This document shows positions 50,913-59,741 of a stretch of DNA of 64,000 nucleotides, in pieces. Both the position numbers and the translations under genes were made by a program. This DNA is from Rhizobium sullae. GTDB taxonomy: Bacteria > Pseudomonadota > Alphaproteobacteria > Rhizobiales > Rhizobiaceae. Every line of letters starts with the position of its first letter. The stretch's first letter is position 1. The stretch is taken from positions 1 through 64,000 of the forward strand of contig NZ_FWER01000026.1 in the NCBI RefSeq assembly GCF_900169785.1, read 5' to 3'. The notes below the pieces were generated by a model. That model had not been told where the DNA came from. It made no database searches and was given only the letters and a program-made list of their open reading frames with translations.

Positions 50913-52544
50913 ATGACGACAAAACCAGAAACTCCGGTTCTCGCGATCGAGAATTACTCGTTGGATTATGACACGGCCTCCGGCGTTTTCCATGCGCTCA
51001 AGAACATCGACCTCTCCGTCGACCGAGGCGAAATCCTCGGCCTGGTCGGCGAGTCCGGTTCCGGCAAAACCTCGCTTGCCTGGTCGATCATGCGCTATCT
51101 GCCCAAGAACGCCCGCGAACCCGGCGGCCGCATCCTGCTGAGCGGCGAGAACCTGCTTGAAAAGACCGATGCCCAGATCGAGGCCTTTCGCGGCCGGCGC
51201 ATCAGCATGGTGTTCCAGGATCCGAGTACGTCGCTCAACCCGACCCTGTCGCTCGGCACCCAGCTCGCCGAGGTCCTGGTCCGTCACCGCGGGCTGACAC
51301 AGCAGCAGGCCTGGAAGGAAGGTGAGGCGATGCTTGACCGCGTCGGCCTGAAGACACCGGCAGCGATGATGAACCGCATGCCGCACGAGGCGTCGGGCGG
51401 CGAGAAGCAGCGCGTCGTCATCGCATCAGCGTTTGCGTGCAATCCCGAATGCATCATCTTCGACGAACCGACGACAGCGCTCGACGTCATCACCTCATGC
51501 CAGATCCTCGACCTGTTCGTGGAACTGCAGGCCGAGACCGGTGTCGCCTCGCTCTACATTTCCCACGATCTGGCGCTGGTGTCGCGCACCGCCAGCCGCG
51601 TCGCCGTCATCCGTCGCGGCGATATCGTCGAGCAGGGCGCGGTGCGCGATATCTTTGCCAATCCGCAGCAGGATTATACCCGCGAGCTGATCGCGGCGGT
51701 TCCCGATCCGGCCCGCAGGCTGGTCGGCGACATTGTCGTTGAAACGGAAAAGCCGCTGGTTCGTGTCGAAAACGTCAGCGTCCATTATGGCCGCAAGCCG
51801 TTTCTGGCGGCGCTGACCGGCCGGGCCACCGAACGCGTTGCCGGCAACAATGCCGTCAGCCTCAGCATCAATCCGGGCGAAATTCTCGGCATCGTCGGTG
51901 AATCCGGGTCCGGCAAGTCGACCCTGGCGAAGGCGATGACCGGCCTCAACCGCTTCGAGGGCAAGATCTGGTTCGACGGTCGCGAGATCAGGAACCTTGG
52001 TGACATGGACAATGCCTATCGCAAGGATGTGCAGATCATCTTCCAGCACCCCGATGCCTCGCTCAATCCCCGCCAGAAGATCAGCGAGATCCTGTCGCGG
52101 CCGCTGAAGCTGTTCGGGGATACGTCTTATCTCGACCAAAAGCTCGGCGACATGCTGGAGCAGGTGCGCCTGCCGCGCACCCATGCCCAGCGGTATCCGC
52201 ATGAGCTGTCGGGCGGCGAGAAACAGCGCGTGGCGATCGCCCGCGCGTTTGCCTCCAAACCGAAATTGGTGATCTGCGACGAAATCACTTCGGCACTCGA
52301 CGTATCGGTGCAGGCGTCTATCGTTCAGCTGCTGCTGGAACTGCAGAAGGCCAGTGGCACCGCTTACCTGTTCATTACCCACGACCTCAACCTTATCCGC
52401 CAGATCGCCCACCGGATCGCCGTGATGTATCGGGGCAATCTCGTCGAGATCGCGCCGGCGGCGGATATCGATAGCCAGGATCGCGCCGAATATACCCGCC
52501 GCCTGATCGAAGCGGTGCCGCGCCCGGCCGGCCAATACTTATGA
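50913..52544 (+). CDS. Fused double ATPase of the peptide ABC transporter (DppD-DppF in one chain)
   Basis: 543 residues from MTTKPETPVL. Two complete nucleotide-binding domains: the first with GESGSGKTS, EASGGEKQR and IIFDEPTTALD; the second with GESGSGKST, ELSGGEKQR and VICDEITSALD. A short linker, like the oligopeptide ATPase C-terminal region (PQQDYTRELIAAVPDP), joins them. In many bacteria DppD and DppF are separate genes; fused forms are well known. The second Walker B aspartate-glutamate is kept, though proline is replaced (DEITS). Confidence 0.9.
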   Translation: MTTKPETPVLAIENYSLDYDTASGVFHALKNIDLSVDRGEILGLVGESGSGKTSLAWSIMRYLPKNAREPGGRILLSGENLLEKTDAQIEAFRGRRISMVFQDPSTSLNPTLSLGTQLAEVLVRHRGLTQQQAWKEGEAMLDRVGLKTPAAMMNRMPHEASGGEKQRVVIASAFACNPECIIFDEPTTALDVITSCQILDLFVELQAETGVASLYISHDLALVSRTASRVAVIRRGDIVEQGAVRDIFANPQQDYTRELIAAVPDPARRLVGDIVVETEKPLVRVENVSVHYGRKPFLAALTGRATERVAGNNAVSLSINPGEILGIVGESGSGKSTLAKAMTGLNRFEGKIWFDGREIRNLGDMDNAYRKDVQIIFQHPDASLNPRQKISEILSRPLKLFGDTSYLDQKLGDMLEQVRLPRTHAQRYPHELSGGEKQRVAIARAFASKPKLVICDEITSALDVSVQASIVQLLLELQKASGTAYLFITHDLNLIRQIAHRIAVMYRGNLVEIAPAADIDSQDRAEYTRRLIEAVPRPAGQYL

Positions 52545-52566
52545 CAATGCATCAAGGAGCATGACA

Positions 52567-53787
52567 ATGGACCCGAAGTCCCTGGTGGATCGGATCGACG
52601 AAAAGGCCTGCCTCGATTTCCTATCGAAGATGGTCCAGCACAAGAGCCATTCGGAAACCGATGGCGAGCGTGATCTTGCGCGCTACATGGCCGGCGAACT
52701 GGAAAAGATCGGGGTCGAAGCCGAACTGCAACCGTTCGACGAAGGCCGCCGCTTCAATACGATCGGACGCCTCAGGGGCACCGGCGGCGGCAAGAGCCTG
52801 TTGTTCAACGGCCATCTCGACACCAACCCGGTCACCGAAGGCTGGACGGTCGATCCTTATGCTGGCCTCATCGATGACAAGTTCATCTACGGTATCGGCG
52901 TGTCTAACATGAAGGCCGGCGATGCCGCCTATTTCTGCGCGGTCAAGACGCTGCTCGATGCCGGCGTCAAGCTCAAGGGCGACGTTATCCTGACCTTCGT
53001 GGTCGGCGAACTGCAGGGCGGCGTCGGCACGCTTGCGGCGATCAGACACGGCGTCAAGGCGGACTATTTTATCAACAGCGAACCGAGCGATCTCGTCGCC
53101 GTCACCATGCATGCGGCAGCCCTCAGCTATGTCATCGAACTGACCGGCGACACGCGCCATCTCTCCAAGCGCGAGGAATCCGTCGATGCGATCGCCGCGG
53201 CTTGCGACATCATCCCGCGCATCAACGCCATGACCTTCAGCGGCGCCAGGAGCGACCTGCACCGGTCGATCAACCGCGGCCATGTCGGCGTCGTCCATGG
53301 TGCGCTCGGGCGCAGTCTCGAAGAATGGCGTCCGCCGCAGGTCGCAGATTTCGTCCGCCTCAAGGGGTCGTGCCGTTATGCGCCAGGCCAGACGCAGGAG
53401 GGCGTGCTCGCCGATCTCGAAAAGGAACTGGCGGCCCTCGAAGGCCGCTTCCCCGGCCTCAAGGCAAAGCTCGTTCCGGAATTGATCGAGGGTCGCCCGC
53501 TGATGCCGCCCTTCGAGGTCTCGCCGACATCACGCATCGTCAAATCCATCAACGCGGCCTATGAAGCCGTGCGCGGCGAAAAACAGCCGACGGGCGCGAT
53601 CACGCCGACCCGGTTCTACGGTACCGATGCCGGCCACCTCTACAAGGAGCTCGGCATGGAAGGTATCGTCTGCGGCCCCGGCGGCCGTTACAACACCATG
53701 CCCGACGAGCGTGTCGACATCGTCGACTATCTCGACATGATCCGCGTCTACATGCTGACCATCCTCGATATCTGCGAGGTTGCGTGA
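52567..53787 (+). CDS. M20-family metallopeptidase/deacetylase
   Basis: 406 residues. The ATG at 52567 is preferred because AAGGAG is seven bases away; the ATG at 52561 is too close. M20 motifs: FNGHLDTNPVTEGW, GIGVSNMKAGDAA (Asp replaced by Asn in VSNMK), a VVGELQGGVG segment where the usual Glu-Glu is Glu-Leu, and TDAGHLYKELG. Two ligand positions therefore differ from the standard, so metal content or reaction may differ from the first M20 enzyme of the operon. Confidence 0.8.
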   Translation: MDPKSLVDRIDEKACLDFLSKMVQHKSHSETDGERDLARYMAGELEKIGVEAELQPFDEGRRFNTIGRLRGTGGGKSLLFNGHLDTNPVTEGWTVDPYAGLIDDKFIYGIGVSNMKAGDAAYFCAVKTLLDAGVKLKGDVILTFVVGELQGGVGTLAAIRHGVKADYFINSEPSDLVAVTMHAAALSYVIELTGDTRHLSKREESVDAIAAACDIIPRINAMTFSGARSDLHRSINRGHVGVVHGALGRSLEEWRPPQVADFVRLKGSCRYAPGQTQEGVLADLEKELAALEGRFPGLKAKLVPELIEGRPLMPPFEVSPTSRIVKSINAAYEAVRGEKQPTGAITPTRFYGTDAGHLYKELGMEGIVCGPGGRYNTMPDERVDIVDYLDMIRVYMLTILDICEVA

Positions 53788-53789
53788 CC

Positions 53790-54923
53790 ATGTTCTCCCG
53801 GGCGGAATTCGATAACCGCATCGCACGCGCCCGGGACGCCATGGCATCCGCCGGCGTCGATCTGCTACTCGTCGATAGCGGCGAGCTGCTGGCTTGGCTG
53901 ACCGGCTACACCGTTTCCGAGACCATGTACCGCGCCGCCTGTTTGCCGCGCGAGGGCGATGCCTGGTTCACCCTGCGGGCGCTGGACGAGGCGCCGTGCC
54001 GGGAAAAGAGCTGGATTTCCGACGTGGTTGGCTTCGCCGATACCGACGAAGCGCAAGCGGCCGTCGCGGCAAGCATCCGCGAACGCCGATTTGCCGGTGC
54101 GCGCATCGGCCTCGATACCAATTCCTACAGCATGAGTGCTGCGACCTTCATGCGGCTTTCGGCGCTGCTACCGGATGCGAGTTTCATTCCCATGCCGGGG
54201 CTCAGCGACAGCCTGCGCTGGGTCAAATCGGAGGAGGAGATTGCCATCCTCCGTCAGGCATCTGCAATCGCCGACAAGGCGATGCTGGAGATCGCAAGGC
54301 AGGCTCGTCCGGGAATGACCACCCGCGATGCGGCGGCAATCGCCTCGCAGGTCTTTCTGAGTGAAGGTGCTGATACCGGCGAAGTGGGTCCGGTCGTCAA
54401 GGCCACCGGCAGCCACGAGTTTCTGCACGGCGCGTTCAAGACCGAAACGATCATGGAAGGCGACGTCCTGCATGTCGAACTCATTCCTCGCGTTGGGAAC
54501 TATGGTGCGCGCATGATGCGGCCAATCGTCGTGGGCGCTCCCTCTGCGGAACTTACGGCTACGGCAGGAAAGTTGGTTGAGCTGCAGGATCGGCAGATTA
54601 TGGCGATGAAGCCGGGTGCCATAGCGCGAGACGTTGACGCGATCATGCGCCGAGGTGCCCTCGACACGGGCCTGCGACCGACTTACGAAAACGTCACCGC
54701 CTATATGCTCGGCCTCTATACCCGCACGCCACGTACCAGCGACTTTTCGCGGGTTCTACTGCCCACATCCAACTGGGCGCTGGAGGAGGGGATGGTGTTT
54801 CACCTTTATGCTACAGCTCAAGGCCTGGGCTTCAGTGAAACGGTGATCGTCGATAAAGAGGGAGGCGCTAGGCTCACGAAAAGCCCAAGACTGGTTTTGG
54901 CGCCGAACACAGGTGGCCGTTAG
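53790..54923 (+). CDS. M24 (pita-bread fold) protein, creatinase/prolidase-like, with missing metal ligands
   Basis: 377 residues from MFSRAEFDNRI; a GTG six bases earlier overlaps the previous stop. N-terminal creatinase-like domain, then the pita-bread domain from WVKSEEEIAILRQASAIADKAM. The first metal Asp position reads VELIPRVGNYG, the second is Arg/Met (GARMMRP) and the usual HGxG histidine segment is absent, while the two late glutamates (LEEGMVF, SETVIV) remain. Creatinase-type and related amidinohydrolases of this fold work without metals, so it may be such an enzyme. Confidence 0.75.
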   Translation: MFSRAEFDNRIARARDAMASAGVDLLLVDSGELLAWLTGYTVSETMYRAACLPREGDAWFTLRALDEAPCREKSWISDVVGFADTDEAQAAVAASIRERRFAGARIGLDTNSYSMSAATFMRLSALLPDASFIPMPGLSDSLRWVKSEEEIAILRQASAIADKAMLEIARQARPGMTTRDAAAIASQVFLSEGADTGEVGPVVKATGSHEFLHGAFKTETIMEGDVLHVELIPRVGNYGARMMRPIVVGAPSAELTATAGKLVELQDRQIMAMKPGAIARDVDAIMRRGALDTGLRPTYENVTAYMLGLYTRTPRTSDFSRVLLPTSNWALEEGMVFHLYATAQGLGFSETVIVDKEGGARLTKSPRLVLAPNTGGR

Positions 54924-55366
54924 TACGAGGTGGATCGATCACGGGCTGTGCGTCTGCTCTAGGAAAAGCCGCATTTGAGCCGCCAGTTCTCAGCGTTTCT
55001 TAAAGACCCATCGCCTTCAGCCCGTGCAACGGCGGGATGTTGTCAGACATGTGCTGGTCGAAGCGATTTCAGATTATGCCGCAGGTGGGCGTGCGCGGAT
55101 TGCTCGATGGTGCGGGCCGAGGGTTCGGCATGCGTGGTGGGCTTGCCGGGCAGCGCAAGTGGGCAAACTGCCCGCCGAAAAGCTCGATCTGCCGTGCAAC
55201 ACGCAGTGGAAAGCACGCCTCACTAATTGGTATGGGTGCAATCGATCGAGCTCTTTCACTTGCCAGTGCCTCTGCAAGGCCTACCTCACACCCCTTGTGG
55301 TCACTAGATTTTGTGTGCGGTATTTTTTGCCTCGGCTCAATGCTGCCTATCCACAAAGGATAGAAG
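54924..55366. other. About 440 bases without a confident gene
   Basis: No frame has a start signal plus family similarity. Codon-like pieces occur on the minus strand around 55050-55160 but are not recognised. With a transposase-like remnant close by at 55611-55742, this looks like decayed mobile or fragmentary sequence. Confidence 0.45.
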
Positions 55367-55504
55367 ATGCGCGAGTTCCGGATATTCTTGCTCCTTATCT
55401 CGTCCTTGCTGCTGACAGGCCCGGCGGACTTTGCGCCGTCTACGTCTCCTCGCCGGGTCGGGACCTCGACGCCAACGGCGATCTGCCAAGCGTTGACCGC
55501 CTGA
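55367..55504 (+). CDS. Small secreted or lipoprotein-like peptide (possibly frameshifted)
   Basis: ATG preceded by AAAGGA at good spacing opens a 45-residue frame, MREFRIFLLLISSLLLTGPAD and onwards, with an N-terminal signal-like helix. It stops at 55504, but the neighbouring frame stays open to 55614 (LSALDQTIAQAALLRSIEAQ and on). A single-base shift near the stop would give an approximately 80-residue secreted protein. No family recognised. Confidence 0.3.
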   Translation: MREFRIFLLLISSLLLTGPADFAPSTSPRRVGTSTPTAICQALTA

Positions 55505-55610
55505 GCGCACTCGACCAGACAATCGCGCAGGCAGCTCTTTTGCGAAGCATCGAAGCGCAATCGGAGGGAGCCTTCAAGGGGCTCCGTGGGCAACTCTGCA
55601 ATAATACCCG

Positions 55611-55742
55611 CTAAGGGAATTGGCAGTTCTTTGGATTGAAGCGGTTGGCACGAATTGGCCTGAAGCGTTCGATGGGTCGGTCAATTTCGTTCCAGAGATA
55701 GTCGCCGGTGAGCGCGATATGCGCCCATCCTTTCCCTGATCG
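55611..55742 (-). pseudogene. Possible 3' remnant of a Tn3-family transposase gene
   Basis: The minus-strand frame ends KGWAHIALTGDYLWNEIDRP, IERFRPIRANRF and a stop. The G-W-x-H-I-x-L-T-G-D-Y-x-W pattern followed by FRPIR near the stop is that of the Tn3-family TnpA C-terminus. Sequence upstream in the frame (AMFIPGLDLPAVG) does not continue the transposase. A related short fragment sits at 16827-16889. Confidence 0.5.
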
Positions 55743-55924
55743 CGCCAACCATATTCCCACCGCCGGCAAATCGAGTCCGGGAATAAACATAGCTGTAAAC
55801 CGTTCCTCCCTCCGAACGCCCGTCGTTTCGGGCGAATTCCTCGTCAATCGGGAGAACCTCGAAGCCGGGGCTTTGAACGTGTGATCCCGTTAAGTCTGAC
55901 AGATAGCCGATGGAGAAGGACGAC

Positions 55925-57409
55925 ATGAACATCCACCCGATCCCGCTGGATAAAACGGCAATCCCGCCTGTTTTCCATGCAGCCCATGAAGTCCAAACAA
56001 CCCTGCCAATCGAACAGGTCAAACGCATCGTGGCTGGACTTGTGCTTGCCTTCAGTGCGATCCTGATCTTTGGCGCAATCGACGGTCTCACCATGCCGAT
56101 GCGGCTGACGATTGCGGTCTTCGTCGCCACCATCGTCGCTTGGACGATCCTCGATCTTCCAGAAACACCGGTTGCGCTCACCGGCGCCGTCGCACTTTCC
56201 GCTGTCGGGGCGATCAGCGAAGAAGCCGTCTACCGCTCGCTGGGAAACGACACTATCTGGTTGATGTTGTCCGCTTTCATCATAGCGGGTGTGCTGAGAA
56301 GCTCCGGAGTGATCGAGCAAGTCATCGCCGGCCTGCTGTCACGGCTGACATCGGTCTCGGCGCTGTTTTGGGCGTTGAACTTTCTCATTTTCATGACGGC
56401 GTTCGTCATACCCTCGACCTCGGCACGCGCCGCCATTCTCATGCCGGTTTTCCTGGGTCTTTCCGCAGCGGTGGGCAACCGGGCAGTGACGAAGGCGCTC
56501 GCGCTTCTTTTTCCGACGATCATTCTCTTATCGGCAGGTGCATCGCTGACAGGGGCCGGAGCGCATCTCGTCGCGGTCGATTTTATCGGCCGGACCGACA
56601 AAACCGCTCCGGATTTCCTGGGCTGGATCGCGCTGGCTGCCCCTTTCTCGCTACTGTCCTGTTCGATCGCTTGCATGCTGATCCTGCGCTACTTCCTCAG
56701 TGGCGATGAACGTCGGATGGCAATTGCAACGGCAGACGTGCCGAACTCAGCAACACTGACGTCGTTGTCGATCCAGCAAAAAGCGATCCTCGCCGTGGTC
56801 GCGACCACTGTTTTACTTTTTGCGACGACATCCTTGCACGGCATTGGCATGCCACTGGTCGGGATTGCTGCAGCCCTGGTCATCACGACCGAGAAGGTGT
56901 CCGGTCTGTCGCTCAAGGCTGCACTCAAATCTGTCGAATGGAACCTGCTGTTGTTTCTGGCCGGGACATTGGTCATCGGTGAGGCACTGATCGAGACGGG
57001 AACGGCCACCTTGCTGGCGGACCGCTTGGTCGGTCTCATCGGCAACCGCCTGGCTGGCTGGTCCATGCTGGTCATCGCGTCGGCCGTGCTTATCGCCACA
57101 TTCTCGCATCTTGTGATTACGTCCAGAACCGCCAGGGCCACGGTTCTCATTCCAGCGCTTGCCCTTCCGCTGGCGGCACTCGACGTCAATCCGGCAAATC
57201 TGACCATGGTCGTCACGCTTGCGAGCGGGTTCTGCCAGACTTTGATGGTGTCGGCAAAGCCTGTCACGCTGTTCGGCAGCATGACGCCGCCTGCTTTCGG
57301 GCAGGTCGATCTCTTCCGATTGGCCTCGATGCTGATCCTGCCGTTCGTCCTTCTCCTGGTCTTTGTCTCGACTTGCGTCTGGCCACTCCAGGGAATTTCA
57401 CTTCGGTAA
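55925..57409 (+). CDS. DASS/SLC13-family divalent anion (di/tricarboxylate) transporter
   Basis: 494 residues from MNIHPIPLDK, with AGAAGGA upstream; an ATG 15 bases earlier lacks a ribosome site. About 11-12 membrane helices in two repeats. The DASS substrate loops are recognisable: PSTSARAAILMPVF in the first half (Ser-x-Thr type) and SHLVITSRTARATVLIPALALP in the second. Such transporters move dicarboxylates, tartrate or similar acids with cations. The gene precedes glycerate kinase but is separated from it by a terminator. Confidence 0.85.
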   Translation: MNIHPIPLDKTAIPPVFHAAHEVQTTLPIEQVKRIVAGLVLAFSAILIFGAIDGLTMPMRLTIAVFVATIVAWTILDLPETPVALTGAVALSAVGAISEEAVYRSLGNDTIWLMLSAFIIAGVLRSSGVIEQVIAGLLSRLTSVSALFWALNFLIFMTAFVIPSTSARAAILMPVFLGLSAAVGNRAVTKALALLFPTIILLSAGASLTGAGAHLVAVDFIGRTDKTAPDFLGWIALAAPFSLLSCSIACMLILRYFLSGDERRMAIATADVPNSATLTSLSIQQKAILAVVATTVLLFATTSLHGIGMPLVGIAAALVITTEKVSGLSLKAALKSVEWNLLLFLAGTLVIGEALIETGTATLLADRLVGLIGNRLAGWSMLVIASAVLIATFSHLVITSRTARATVLIPALALPLAALDVNPANLTMVVTLASGFCQTLMVSAKPVTLFGSMTPPAFGQVDLFRLASMLILPFVLLLVFVSTCVWPLQGISLR

Positions 57410-57434
57410 GACCTTGCGTTCCTCTTCCGTCCCG

Positions 57435-57468
57435 AATGGCCGCCCCTTGTCCGGCGGCCATTTTCGTT
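57435..57468 (+). terminator. Rho-independent terminator after the DASS transporter
   Basis: AATGGCCGCC and GGCGGCCATT form a perfect 10-base stem around the loop CCTTGTCC, with T-rich sequence (TTTTCGTTATT) from the end of the stem. It lies 26 bases after the transporter stop and should end that transcript before glycerate kinase. Confidence 0.8.
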
Positions 57469-57565
57469 ATTCGGCTACAAAGTTTTCACTATCCCGGAAT
57501 AAAGCTTTTTGCCCGCCGTTTCTCTCCTGTCACGCAACTGTCACGAACAGCAAGGAAACGGTTCC

Positions 57566-58741
57566 ATGTCTTTTACGGTTCTTGTCGCACCTTCCGGTTT
57601 CAAGGAAAGCCTCACCGCGGATCAGGCGGCCGATTGCATTGAAAGCGGCGTCCTGCGCGCATTTCCCGATGCACGCGTCCTGAAGGCACCGATGGCCGAC
57701 GGCGGCGAAGGTTTTACCGAGGCTCTCGTCAAGGCAACGGACGGAAAGCGTCACGAGATCGAAGTCACGGGCCCCCTCGGCAATCCCGTTGCGTCGCATT
57801 TCGGCTTCCTTGGGGGCAACGGCGAGCCGACGGCCGTCATCGAGATGGCGGCTGCGGCCGGCCTCAGCCTCGTTCCACGTGATCGGCGCGATCCCTGCCG
57901 GACAACCAGTTACGGCGTCGGACAACTGGTTCACGCCGCGCTTGATGCCGGCGCGCGGCGCATTCTGCTTGGCTGCGGCGATAGCGGCATCAACGATGGC
58001 GGAGCGGGAATGGCGCAAGCCCTGGGAGTGCGGCTATTGGATGAATATGGCAGGTCGCTGCCGCCAGGGGGCGCCGCCCTCGCGCGGCTGGCAACGATCG
58101 GCATGAGCGGGCGCGATCCGCGTCTCGATCACGTCCGCATCGATGCGGCCGTCAACTGGCACAATGTGCTGCTGGGAGAAAAAGGCGTGGCCCGCGTGTT
58201 CGGGCCACAGAAAGGCGCGACCCCAGCCCAGGTTGAAGAACTCTCCGCCGCACTGGAAACCTACGCCACCATCGTTAAGGGCACCAGCGGCATAGACGTC
58301 GGATCCGCACCGGGAGCCGGCGCCTCTGGCGGCCTTGGCGCGGCTGTTCTCGGGCTGCTGAGGGGCAGGCTCCATCCCCGCTACGACATTGTCATGCAGT
58401 ATCTCGAACTCGACCGGTTCATCGAGCAGGCCGATCTGATCATCACGGCGGAAGGCAGTCTCGACGGTCAAACGCCATTCGGGAAGGTTCCCGCCGAGGT
58501 GGCACACCGAGCACGGAAAGCGGGCGTCCCCGTCATTGCCCTGGCCGGAACCATCGGCAAAGGCGTGCGGCTGAATTTCGAACACGGCATCGACGCCTTT
58601 GCCTCGATCCTCACGCGGCCATGCACCCTCGAAGATGCCATCCAGGGGGCACCGAAGTTGCTGGCGCGGGCGGCGGAAGATGCCGTGCGCATGATCACGG
58701 TCGGCATGCACCTCGAGAGACGCGTCGGGAAAGTTGCCTGA
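57566..58741 (+). CDS. garK: Glycerate 2-kinase (GarK/GlxK type)
   Basis: 391 residues, close to the 380 typical of the GarK family. VLVAPSGFKESLTADQAAD at the start, PMADGGEGFTEALV, GCGDSGINDGGAGMAQALG and ITAEGSLDGQTPFGK are all family signatures. It phosphorylates D-glycerate to 2-phosphoglycerate with ATP, feeding products of glyoxylate, tartrate or sugar-acid breakdown into glycolysis. The DASS transporter upstream could import a precursor. Confidence 0.92.
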   Translation: MSFTVLVAPSGFKESLTADQAADCIESGVLRAFPDARVLKAPMADGGEGFTEALVKATDGKRHEIEVTGPLGNPVASHFGFLGGNGEPTAVIEMAAAAGLSLVPRDRRDPCRTTSYGVGQLVHAALDAGARRILLGCGDSGINDGGAGMAQALGVRLLDEYGRSLPPGGAALARLATIGMSGRDPRLDHVRIDAAVNWHNVLLGEKGVARVFGPQKGATPAQVEELSAALETYATIVKGTSGIDVGSAPGAGASGGLGAAVLGLLRGRLHPRYDIVMQYLELDRFIEQADLIITAEGSLDGQTPFGKVPAEVAHRARKAGVPVIALAGTIGKGVRLNFEHGIDAFASILTRPCTLEDAIQGAPKLLARAAEDAVRMITVGMHLERRVGKVA

Positions 58742-58826
58742 ACGGAGGACCGGGACAGGTCCCGGAATAAAACAGTAGCCCGCCCGTTCATTCCTGCAAT
58801 CGTCGCAGATCGCCAAGGAGTACGAC

Positions 58827-59546
58827 ATGCGCTTCCTCACCCGCAAAGACACGTCCTGCCACAAAGTCACCTTTCTTTGCCGTCCGGAAGACCGGGGCGT
58901 CATCCCCGATCCCGTCAGGGCAAAGACCGCTTTGCCGGAGTGGTTCCGCAGGCTGCCGGCCGTTGATGCTGCATACGTCTCGACGACGAATGATGGGCTT
59001 ACGGTCAAGCGCTGCATGCCCTTCATCGATGCCATGGCGGCGGGCTGGATCGTCGGTCTGTCGGCCACTATACGCATGGAAATCAGCGACAACGGACAAA
59101 CGGTGAATTGCGGCTGGGAGTTCGACCGCACCATGGTCAGCAATCACGGATCCCATCAGGTGGCGGGAAATCCGCGCGAACCCGCTCCACCCTGCAAGTT
59201 CCACAACCACTGGACCATTCGTACACCCCCCGGCTGGAGCTGCCTGTTCGTGCCGCCGCTCAACCGCCCGAACGGGCTCTTCGAGATTGTCGCAGGTGTC
59301 GTCGATACCGACACCTATCACGCCGAAATTCACTTTCCTTTCTTCGCCACCGGACCCGACGGCCTTCATGTGCTGGAACGCGGAACACCGATTGTCCAGG
59401 TCATTCCTTTCTGCCGCGCGACAACCGATCTCTATGCCGATATCCGCGCAGAAAACATGGTAGAAAAAGCCGAACGAACCAGCATTTTTCGCAAGACGCT
59501 CGCCTCGGATGGTTGGTACCGCAAGTTCGCCCGCGCCAAGCGGTAG
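58827..59546 (+). CDS. Uncharacterised protein of a phage-like family
   Basis: 239 residues from MRFLTRKDTSCHKV, preceded by AAGGAG. The segments LPEWFRRLPAV, TVKRCMPFIDAMAAGWIVGLSATIRM, KFHNHWTIRTPPGWSCLFVPPLNRP and FRKTLASDGWYRKF recall conserved hypothetical proteins encoded by tailed phages of cyanobacteria and others, with the same order of motifs. No signal peptide or membrane helix. No function is known to me. It stands alone between glycerate kinase and the protease. Confidence 0.6.
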   Translation: MRFLTRKDTSCHKVTFLCRPEDRGVIPDPVRAKTALPEWFRRLPAVDAAYVSTTNDGLTVKRCMPFIDAMAAGWIVGLSATIRMEISDNGQTVNCGWEFDRTMVSNHGSHQVAGNPREPAPPCKFHNHWTIRTPPGWSCLFVPPLNRPNGLFEIVAGVVDTDTYHAEIHFPFFATGPDGLHVLERGTPIVQVIPFCRATTDLYADIRAENMVEKAERTSIFRKTLASDGWYRKFARAKR

Positions 59547-59741
59547 TGCTTTGGCTTGGAAGGCTCTGCTTCATAGGGAAGGGGCGAGGCTGTGCCGACA
59601 CGAAGCGACGTATTCTCCGCCCGACGAGGGTACCCGCGTTCCCGATCCAGCAGACACGAGGATCAGCATGGTCAGCGAGATTGTGTTTGCATCCTCCCAC
59701 ACCGGTCTTTCGGCGTGTTGACCTCGTAGCAAGATGACGCC

